NCBI GenBank assembly: GCA_018063015.1
Contig: JAGORC010000003.1
Location: forward strand, 1 to 45,762
Direction: 5' to 3'
Length of the DNA stretch: 45,762 bases
From: Minisyncoccota bacterium
GTDB lineage: Bacteria; Patescibacteriota; Minisyncoccia; Phycocordibacterales; UBA9973
Made by a program: the position numbers and the translations under genes. The notes below the pieces were generated by a model. The model searched no databases. It saw only the letters and a list, made by a program, of their open reading frames with translations, and was not told where the DNA came from. Below, in pieces: positions 13,526-20,978 of this stretch; within the stretch, counting starts at the first letter, position 1, and each line of letters starts with the position of its first letter.

Positions 13526-15343
13526 CTATTCTCCCTTTTGCATCATTTTAAGGAAAACATCCTGTGGAATGTTTATTTTTCCTTTTCCTTGTTCTTTCAT
13601 TCTAGCTTTTCCTCTCTTTTGCTTCTCTAGAAGTTTCTTCTTACGAGATACGTCTCCACCTCCCACAACTTTACTTCCATGCATCAACACATCCTTCCTA
13701 AATGCTGAAACACCTTCTGAGGCGATTATCCTTCCTAGAGCCTTGGCTTGAATCTTGAATGCAAATTGCTGTCTAGGTATAACCTCTTTCAATCTTTCTA
13801 CTTGAGCTCTAGCATCTTCTTCTACACGTCTTCTAGATATTACCCTTGAGAAGGGTATCTGAATCTCATCAGCAAGTAGTATATCCATTCTAACAACATC
13901 AGCTTCTTTATAATCCCCTAGTTCATATGAAATCGATCCATAACCAGAAGTTATACTCTTAAGGTCGTCAAAGAAGTTGCGCATAAGTTCTCTTAACGGC
14001 ATTTCAAAATGAATATTAGAACGATTCTCTCCGAAGTTATCTGTAGTTCCTACTATAGCCTCATGGTCAAAAAGAAATGGCATCAGTACACTCGAGTATC
14101 TAGCTGGAGTAATTATTTTTACTTTTATCCATGGCTCGTAAACTTTTACTATTTGACTATCATCTGGGAATAGGTGTGGAGAATATATTATTTCTTCTTT
14201 ATTATTTTTTAGAGTAACTTTATATGTAATAGATGGTGTTGTAACCACTAGATTAAGATCGAACTCTCTCTTTAATCTCTCAGTTATAACTTCCAAGTGT
14301 AGCATTCCTAAGAATCCACAACGAAAACCTTTACCGAGTGCTCCAGACGCCTCTTCTTCATAGGAAAACGCTGAGTCAGTAAGGCGTAGCTTACCTAGGG
14401 CTAATTTGAGATTAGGAAAGTCATCCGCATCTTCTGGATAGACAGAGGCCCATACTACCGGCTTAGGATTCATATATCCTGGAAGAGCTTCTTCTGGCTT
14501 TTTACTGAGAGTTATCGTATCTCCGACAGAAGCTATACCTGATTGCTTCACCCCTGTGACAATATACCCTATCTCCCCAGGATTAATAGAACTCATAGGT
14601 CTCTCTTCAGGAGAAAATATTCCTACTTCGGATGCTATAAACTTAGCTTGAGATACCGCAAACAGTAGTGAGTCCCCTTTTCTTATACTTCCTTCAAATA
14701 CTCTAACGTAGACGATAACTCCTCTATGGTTATCGTATTTGAAATCAAATATTAGTGCTTTAAGGGAATCCTTTTTCTCTTCGAATTTTTTTGGTGGAGG
14801 AATTCTTTTTATAATTTCTGTTAGTAGATTTTCTACTCCCTCTCCTGTCTTACCAGAAACTCCTAGAATGCTATCTGGATCAATATCAAAAAGTAGAGCT
14901 ACTTCCATCTTTACTTCTTCAATTCTTGCAAGAGGAGAATCAATCTTGGATAGCACTGGTATTATAACCAAGCCACTTTCCTTTGCCATTTCAAGTGTTG
15001 TAAGCGTCTGAGCTTGAACTCCTTGAGTAGAGTCAACAAGTAAGATAGAGCCTTCCACTGCCTTTAGTGCTCTTGATACTTCATAAGAAAAGTCTATGTG
15101 CCCAGGAGTATCTATCAGGTTTAAGATATAATTCTCGTTTCCTGATTTGTGCTCCATTCTAACTGGTTGCATTTTTATAGTTATTCCCCTTTCTCTTTCT
15201 AGCTCCATAGAATCCAGAACTTGTTCTCGCATTTTTCTCTCAGGAATTGTCTTGGTTATTTCAAGCATCCTGTCTGCCAAGGTAGATTTACCATGATCTA
15301 TGTGAGCTATTATTGAGAAATTTCTAATATTTTTTAATTCCAT
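13526..15343 (-). CDS. lepA: Elongation factor 4 (LepA) GTPase
   Basis: A 605-residue ribosomal GTPase. From ATG 15343 (MELKNIRNFSIIAHIDHGKST) the P-loop lies at residues 13-21, DTPGHIDF is the switch II motif, SKID the G4 motif. The C-terminal LepA-specific domain with GSKVVGGGDVSRKKKLLEKQKRGKARMK is intact. A longer frame exists, but starting at 15343 gives the family's usual beginning and leaves a 4-nt gap after the ABC transporter stop. LepA acts on stalled or badly translocated ribosomes. It is the last gene of a minus-strand run with the exporter and murJ. Confidence 0.96.
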   Translation of the reverse strand: MELKNIRNFSIIAHIDHGKSTLADRMLEITKTIPERKMREQVLDSMELERERGITIKMQPVRMEHKSGNENYILNLIDTPGHIDFSYEVSRALKAVEGSILLVDSTQGVQAQTLTTLEMAKESGLVIIPVLSKIDSPLARIEEVKMEVALLFDIDPDSILGVSGKTGEGVENLLTEIIKRIPPPKKFEEKKDSLKALIFDFKYDNHRGVIVYVRVFEGSIRKGDSLLFAVSQAKFIASEVGIFSPEERPMSSINPGEIGYIVTGVKQSGIASVGDTITLSKKPEEALPGYMNPKPVVWASVYPEDADDFPNLKLALGKLRLTDSAFSYEEEASGALGKGFRCGFLGMLHLEVITERLKREFDLNLVVTTPSITYKVTLKNNKEEIIYSPHLFPDDSQIVKVYEPWIKVKIITPARYSSVLMPFLFDHEAIVGTTDNFGENRSNIHFEMPLRELMRNFFDDLKSITSGYGSISYELGDYKEADVVRMDILLADEIQIPFSRVISRRRVEEDARAQVERLKEVIPRQQFAFKIQAKALGRIIASEGVSAFRKDVLMHGSKVVGGGDVSRKKKLLEKQKRGKARMKEQGKGKINIPQDVFLKMMQKGE

Positions 15344-15347
15344 AAAT

Positions 15348-17108
15348 TTACATAAACCCACCTGTTTGATGATTCCACAGACTAGCGTAGAATCCATTCT
15401 TCTTTAATAATTCTCCGTGATTACCTTCTTCAACAATTTTTCCATTATCTAGCACTATTATTCTATCCATTTTCTGAATTGTAGAAAGTCTGTGAGCAAT
15501 AACTATAGTAGTCTTGTCTTTCATAAGGTCATTAAACGCCTGTTGTATATATGCTTCACTAATACTATCTAGAGAACTCGTAGCCTCATCTAGGACTAGT
15601 ATTGGTGCAGGTTTTATCATAGCTCTTGCTATAGCTACCCTCTGTCTCTCTCCACCTGATAGCTTAACTCCCCGTTCACCTACCTTTGTATCATAGCCTG
15701 ATTTAAGTTTAACAATAAAATCATGTGCATAAGCTTTCTTAGCTGCGTTAGTTATCTCTTCATCGGTTGCAGTTGGATAGCTGTAAGAAATGTTTTCTTT
15801 AACACTTCTATGAAACAAAATAGGTTCTTGAGATATATAAGAAATATTTCTTCTTAAATCACCCTGAGTTATTCTTCTTATGTCTTGGTTGTCTATGTAT
15901 ATTCCCCCAGAATCTATGTCGAGGAATCTCATTAGGAGCTTAGTTATTGTTGATTTACCACTTCCGGAATGTCCTACTAATCCTATCTTCTCTCCAGGTT
16001 TTATAGCTAGAGAAAAATCATTGAATACTTCGGTTCCGTTCTGATAATTAAAATTAACATTTCTAAACTCTATTAGACCTTTTTTGATCTGGCACTTTTC
16101 TGGATTTGGGTCATCTAATACGTCTGGAACTTGATCAAATATATCTGACATCTCCTTCATATCTGACATACCTTTAGTAAATTTAGTCATTGCCCTACCA
16201 AGATCCCAGAACTGATTTCCTACGGCAATAGAGTAACTCTGTACAAGAACGAATACACCGGCAGATATTTCTCCATTCAACCACAAACTAGCCGTAACAA
16301 AAGTTACAGTAACTTGAGTTATCATAGTCATAAGTGACTGAATAGCGTTTAATTTATTACCAAACATCCAAGCTCTTAATCTTTTTATAGCTTCAGTTTC
16401 TGTTACTTTTTTAAAACCACCAACTTCTCTTTCGCTTGCAGATGAAGCTTTGACGGTTAGCACGTTGGTTATAGAATCTGCTAGATATGCTGTAACTCTA
16501 GTATCTGCTTTCGCTTCTTCCATATCGTAATCTACCTTCTTTCGTGACATGGCAAATATAACAATTAAATAAAATACTGATATGGATAGAAAGATGAACC
16601 CGATCTTGCTTGATGTATTAAACAACACAAAGAAAACAGAAGAGAAGACAACAATAGAACTCCAGAAGTTGTCTATGGTTACATCATGCATAACCTCAAA
16701 CGCTCTTGAGAATTTCCTAGCTTTACTAACTAGTGCTCCAGAGAAGTTGTTGGCAAAGAATGTATAAGAGTGGTTTTGAAGTTGAGTAAACGTAAAATCA
16801 TGCAACTCTTTTATTACTTTAGATTGAAACTTAGAAATAACGTATTGGGTAGAACGGCCAAATATCCAAGCTAGAGGTAGCATTATGGCTATAGCATAAA
16901 CATTTCTATACAAGCTATCTTCTGTTAGAACTCTGTCTAGTCCGGATTTTGATATTGTATCGATAATACCTTTATAAAAAATAGGATTAACAACCACAGA
17001 AATACCCATTCTAAAAGCATGAAGTATGAAAATACCGAAAAACATCCATTTGTATTTGGATATTATAGGCCACAGATATTTAAAAAAGATTTTTCTAAAA
17101 TCAGACAT
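15348..17108 (-). CDS. ABC exporter, fused membrane and ATPase domains
   Basis: A 586-residue half-transporter of the MsbA/multidrug type, probably a homodimer. The N-terminal part (to about residue 320) has six hydrophobic segments; the ATPase part has Walker A GLVGHSGSGKST (about 375), Q-loop, signature LSGGERQRVAIARA (about 485), Walker B ILVLDEATSS and the H-loop AHRLSTI. The substrate is unknown; a lipid or peptide is plausible given murJ and the O-antigen-ligase-like gene upstream. The 53-nt gap from murJ holds a small TACCG/CGGTA hairpin. lepA follows after 4 nt. Confidence 0.93.
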   Translation of the reverse strand: MSDFRKIFFKYLWPIISKYKWMFFGIFILHAFRMGISVVVNPIFYKGIIDTISKSGLDRVLTEDSLYRNVYAIAIMLPLAWIFGRSTQYVISKFQSKVIKELHDFTFTQLQNHSYTFFANNFSGALVSKARKFSRAFEVMHDVTIDNFWSSIVVFSSVFFVLFNTSSKIGFIFLSISVFYLIVIFAMSRKKVDYDMEEAKADTRVTAYLADSITNVLTVKASSASEREVGGFKKVTETEAIKRLRAWMFGNKLNAIQSLMTMITQVTVTFVTASLWLNGEISAGVFVLVQSYSIAVGNQFWDLGRAMTKFTKGMSDMKEMSDIFDQVPDVLDDPNPEKCQIKKGLIEFRNVNFNYQNGTEVFNDFSLAIKPGEKIGLVGHSGSGKSTITKLLMRFLDIDSGGIYIDNQDIRRITQGDLRRNISYISQEPILFHRSVKENISYSYPTATDEEITNAAKKAYAHDFIVKLKSGYDTKVGERGVKLSGGERQRVAIARAMIKPAPILVLDEATSSLDSISEAYIQQAFNDLMKDKTTIVIAHRLSTIQKMDRIIVLDNGKIVEEGNHGELLKKNGFYASLWNHQTGGFM

Positions 17109-17161
17109 AAAAATATACCGTATTTCGGTACTTTTTCAATATAACAGAAAATAGCTTTATT

Positions 17162-18841
17162 TTAAAGCCCTTCCTCAACAGAGGATATAACCTTGGTCTT
17201 CCAGAACTTAGTCTTTAGGGTTAGTGCTAAGTCTTTCAATTCCTTATTACCTAGTAGATAAAGCACAGCAACCCCAGCACCTATTCCTAAAATACCTGAA
17301 ACCAAACCTTGGAATAAAATTGACCAGAATGTGTTTGTGTAGAAAACAGAAGAGAATAAGTTTAAGCTTAGATAAGAAACAATTCCAATGAAAAATGATG
17401 CTCCTAAACTCTGGAAAAACACAGTAATCAGAAACCTCTCTCCTTTCATGAAATCTTGTTTTATAAAATACCATAGAAGTCCCGCGTTCAATATTGTTCC
17501 CAGAGAGTATGCTAATGGTAGCATTAATACTTCTGTACCCTTTATTCCCGATAGCTTCAATATATTTTCTATAAAAAATCTAAAGAATTCTGAATTCTTA
17601 AACAAATTCAAGAACACAAATGAGAAAATTATTATAGATATGGAGGACAATAAATTCACATACAAAGGTCTCTTGGTATTACCACTCGCATAATAAGCTC
17701 TAGCAAAAAGTGCGATAAGTCCCTGAGCCATAATAGATATTGAGAACACTGCAAGCGAAGCTGCGACAAGTCTAGTGTTATCCCATGAGAAAGATCCTGA
17801 ACCCAGTATTACCCTAACTATCTGAGCTCGCAGGACTATAAACAAGAATGTAATTGGCAAAGACCAAAAAACAATGGACCTAGCCGTCGCCTTAAGACTA
17901 TCTTTGAAATCTCCTATCTTCCCAGAAGTATATGACCTAGTTAAGTTAGGAAAAGCTGCAACAGCATAAGATAGTCCGATTATTCCTAGAGGGACTGATT
18001 GCAAGTTTAGAGATAAGTTAAAGATAGAAATTGATCCGTGAGATAAATACGAGGCAAAAGACACTATAACTATCAAAGAAATATTATTGAGTGACAACCC
18101 AAGCGTCCTAGGTAGTGATATAAGTACAACTTTCTTTATTTCTTTAAACTTTATGTCGCTTATAAATCTAGGATGAAAACCGGAATTCATTGAGGCGAAC
18201 ATCTGAATCAAGAAATGCATAAGTGCTCCAAGCACAACACCAAACGCTAATCCTCTAATCCCCCATGATGGATATAGAAACAAAATTCCAATTATTATTC
18301 CAAGATTATAAAATATAGGACTCAGTGCATAAATGAAAAACTTACGAAACAACTGAGTTATACTTCCAAATAAATTTGATAATCCTAGAAGAAGTGGAGA
18401 AAGTAACATTATCCTTGATAGCTCAACCACTTTGTCTTGCATCTCTATACTAAATCCAGGAGCAATATAAAAAGATATATTAGGCATAAGTATAAATGCA
18501 AAGACCGACACCAATATCATGACAGAAAAGAACACAGTGAATATGCTATTCAAGAATGTTTTAGCTTCTTCGGTAATTACCCCGTTTTGCATCCTGTTTA
18601 GGATAAAAGGGATAAGAACGGTTATAGAGGCCAAGGAAGCGATAGAAATAAATATAAAGTCAGGAATCCTAAAGGCTGCATAATAAGCGTCTAGCGCCTC
18701 TCCAGGGCCTATAAAATGAGCTATAAACCTATCTCTAAACAACCCTAGTATCTGAGACAAGAAAGCAAATGAGCCAAGGAGAAGTGCGGCCTGGTTTATG
18801 TTCCCATATTCCTTGCCGAAAATTCTTAAGATCTTCTCCAT
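17162..18841 (-). CDS. murJ: Lipid II flippase MurJ (MviN)
   Basis: A 559-residue multi-pass protein with about 14 hydrophobic segments, which flips the peptidoglycan precursor lipid II across the membrane. The start AALLLGSFAFLSQILGLFRDRFIAHFIGPGEALDAYYAAFRIPDF is diagnostic: the RDRFIAHFIG and DAYYAAFRIP motifs match MurJ. It implies the cell makes peptidoglycan. It follows the O-antigen-ligase-like gene by 14 nt and precedes an ABC exporter, forming an envelope block. Confidence 0.93.
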   Translation of the reverse strand: MEKILRIFGKEYGNINQAALLLGSFAFLSQILGLFRDRFIAHFIGPGEALDAYYAAFRIPDFIFISIASLASITVLIPFILNRMQNGVITEEAKTFLNSIFTVFFSVMILVSVFAFILMPNISFYIAPGFSIEMQDKVVELSRIMLLSPLLLGLSNLFGSITQLFRKFFIYALSPIFYNLGIIIGILFLYPSWGIRGLAFGVVLGALMHFLIQMFASMNSGFHPRFISDIKFKEIKKVVLISLPRTLGLSLNNISLIVIVSFASYLSHGSISIFNLSLNLQSVPLGIIGLSYAVAAFPNLTRSYTSGKIGDFKDSLKATARSIVFWSLPITFLFIVLRAQIVRVILGSGSFSWDNTRLVAASLAVFSISIMAQGLIALFARAYYASGNTKRPLYVNLLSSISIIIFSFVFLNLFKNSEFFRFFIENILKLSGIKGTEVLMLPLAYSLGTILNAGLLWYFIKQDFMKGERFLITVFFQSLGASFFIGIVSYLSLNLFSSVFYTNTFWSILFQGLVSGILGIGAGVAVLYLLGNKELKDLALTLKTKFWKTKVISSVEEGL

Positions 18842-18855
18842 CTATATTTATTTAA

Positions 18856-20886
18856 TTAGTTTCCAGAACCTTTAAGAGAATTTACGTATTGGATCAAATC
18901 CTTGTTTGTAGGTGAAAGAGAAAGTGCTGTTTCAGCATAAGATATAGCGCTTGTTAGATTACCTTCACTCTTTGCTATTTGTGACAAAACCACAAGAGCA
19001 TCTATGTAGTTATTCTTAAGTTCAAGAGCCTTAGTAGCATATTCCTTTGCTTCCTTTAACTTACCTTCTACAAAAGATATTCTAGATATTGCTAATTGTA
19101 ATCCAGGATTATTTGGACTAAGTTCAGATGCCTTGAGGTATGCCTCAACTGCCTTGTCATAAGCACCATCAACACCGTAAGAACCCACAGTCTCATAAAC
19201 AGCACCTAATGTTCTGTGGTTTATGTAATTAGTACTATCAGCATTGGTTGCAAGCTGTGCTCCAGCAATAGCTTTATCGAAGCTTGATTGTAAGTCTTGT
19301 TTCTCTTGTTCAGTTAAGTTTGCACCCTTAGAAGCAAGAGTGTTTAATTTTACTAAGTAGACTTGTGAGTATGTTCTTAGGTATAAGTCATTCTGATAGA
19401 TAGATACAGCTCTGTTAATAGATGATTCAGCACTTTCTATTGTCTGTGCAGATACTGCTCGTCCAAAATATGAAACTGAGATAAATCTTTCAAGGAATTT
19501 AAATCCAGCTGCTGCAGCTAAGATAATAATCAGAACCATAGCAAGAATAGAAATAAATGTTTTCTTTGAGTTGTTTAAGAAAGAATAATTTATTTCTCCA
19601 TTTGGTCGGCTAGCAGAATACAGACCTACGAATATACCAGTGAAAGCAAATGCTAGTAAGATTAGAACTGAACCTACTGAGTAGAAGAATGCAGCTATAA
19701 TTAGGAACAATGCTCCTACGAAAAATGTTGCCAATTCAGATTCAGAATTATTCTTTATGCTTGAGAACATGGCTTTCAATCCATTCTTTAAGAAGAAGAA
19801 TATGAATGCTAGCCAAGCAAGTATTCCTAGAGAACCTGTTGTTGCAGCAAATGTAGGTATAGATCCAGAACCAGAATCAAATGTAGCATCCCAGAATTGA
19901 GTTGAGTTTATTATTTGTGGCTTATACATTGACCAAGCCTCTCCAAATCTATTTGGTCCAATACCGAAAAGTGGGTCCTTTGCTAAAGTAGCTTTGGTGA
20001 CACTCATGGTTGCATTAAATGATGGCCCGATCTCTACGCTAGCTAATCCGAATTTAGAAGGAAGATAAGTACCTATGAATTGACCAGCCATTATAAATAG
20101 AAGAGAAATCATAACTACAGCCAGAGAGAATGTTGGGAAACGTCTACTGCCTTCTTCTCCACCAACAGAAGCTGAAACTTTATAAACAAATATAATCAAA
20201 GCAAATAATCCAAGAAGCTTCCAAACTAGTGAGAAGTTAACCAAAGCTGCCATAAATAGAGCGAGCACGATAGCTGCACTAAGAACCTTCTTCATCTTGT
20301 TAGATACAGAGAAGAATTCTATAGCAAACAGTGATAGCACTCCCATGAATCCAGCAAATAATCCGAAAGCGCTCCATGAACCGAATATGTTTGCAGTCTT
20401 TCCAGAAAGAACACCTAGGCTTAGAGTGTTAGGCATTAACACGTGAAGGAATTGAAATACTGATACAGCTATGAAAGAAAATACTACTCCCCATAAAACC
20501 TTCCTAGCATTATTAGGGTCCTTTAGGACTAGTGCAGAAACAAGCATAAGCATAAATGCCGCAAAGGTGAACCAGAAAGTTCCTACATCAAACATGATTC
20601 CAAACATTGAAACCTGTGGGTTTGAGGAGAGAAGTGCAGAAACTAAGAAAGACAAAACTATACCTAAAGCAGAAACAGCTATCCAAGACTTAGGTAAAGT
20701 TAGGTTTCCTTTTGAAAATCTAGCTGCTACCCAGAATATTAATGAGACAGCCAATCCTATAACAACTAATAATCCCTTTGATGTCTCAACAGGAATCTTA
20801 CTGAAAGGCAGGAAAAATAAAGGTAAAAGAACGATAGTCACATATAGAGACCAAAAAGAAATTTTTTCTAAAACGTTTGAAATCAT
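18856..20886 (-). CDS. O-antigen ligase/polymerase-like membrane protein with TPR domain
   Basis: A 676-residue protein. Residues 1-470 hold about 12-13 membrane segments with the Wzy_C-type motif DPLFGIGPNRFGEAW in an outside loop. The C-terminal 200 residues form tetratricopeptide-like helices (AYDKAVEAYLKASELSPNNP, ALVVLSQIAKSEGNLTSA). Such proteins polymerise or attach glycans outside the membrane; the TPR part probably docks partners. The glycan is unknown. It starts a transcription unit: a good promoter at 20948-20977 lies at the very end of leuS, leaving a 60-nt leader. murJ follows directly, linking it to envelope building. Confidence 0.85.
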   Translation of the reverse strand: MISNVLEKISFWSLYVTIVLLPLFFLPFSKIPVETSKGLLVVIGLAVSLIFWVAARFSKGNLTLPKSWIAVSALGIVLSFLVSALLSSNPQVSMFGIMFDVGTFWFTFAAFMLMLVSALVLKDPNNARKVLWGVVFSFIAVSVFQFLHVLMPNTLSLGVLSGKTANIFGSWSAFGLFAGFMGVLSLFAIEFFSVSNKMKKVLSAAIVLALFMAALVNFSLVWKLLGLFALIIFVYKVSASVGGEEGSRRFPTFSLAVVMISLLFIMAGQFIGTYLPSKFGLASVEIGPSFNATMSVTKATLAKDPLFGIGPNRFGEAWSMYKPQIINSTQFWDATFDSGSGSIPTFAATTGSLGILAWLAFIFFFLKNGLKAMFSSIKNNSESELATFFVGALFLIIAAFFYSVGSVLILLAFAFTGIFVGLYSASRPNGEINYSFLNNSKKTFISILAMVLIIILAAAAGFKFLERFISVSYFGRAVSAQTIESAESSINRAVSIYQNDLYLRTYSQVYLVKLNTLASKGANLTEQEKQDLQSSFDKAIAGAQLATNADSTNYINHRTLGAVYETVGSYGVDGAYDKAVEAYLKASELSPNNPGLQLAISRISFVEGKLKEAKEYATKALELKNNYIDALVVLSQIAKSEGNLTSAISYAETALSLSPTNKDLIQYVNSLKGSGN

Positions 20887-20947
20887 AATATTTATTATCT
20901 TAATAAATTAGTAATATAAAAACACGACTTTAATATCTAATGCCAAA

Positions 20948-20977
20948 ATTATACTACTTTTCTTCTAAAAAGTGCAA
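20948..20977 (-). promoter_or_regulatory. Promoter of the envelope gene block
   Basis: On the minus strand TTGCAC (20972-20977) is separated by 18 nt from a perfect TATAAT (20948-20953). It lies just past the leuS stop and would drive the O-antigen-ligase-like gene, murJ, the exporter and lepA with a leader of about 55 nt. Confidence 0.7.
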
Positions 20978-20978
20978 G

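Noticed and set aside
15344-15397. LepA with an 18-residue N-terminal extension
   Set aside because: The extension overlaps the ABC transporter gene and lacks family support; MELKNIRNFSIIAHIDHGKST is the typical beginning.
17109-17161. Terminator between murJ and the ABC exporter
   Set aside because: The TACCG/CGGTA stem is only 5 bp and its flanks are A/T-rich on both sides; too weak to list as a terminator.
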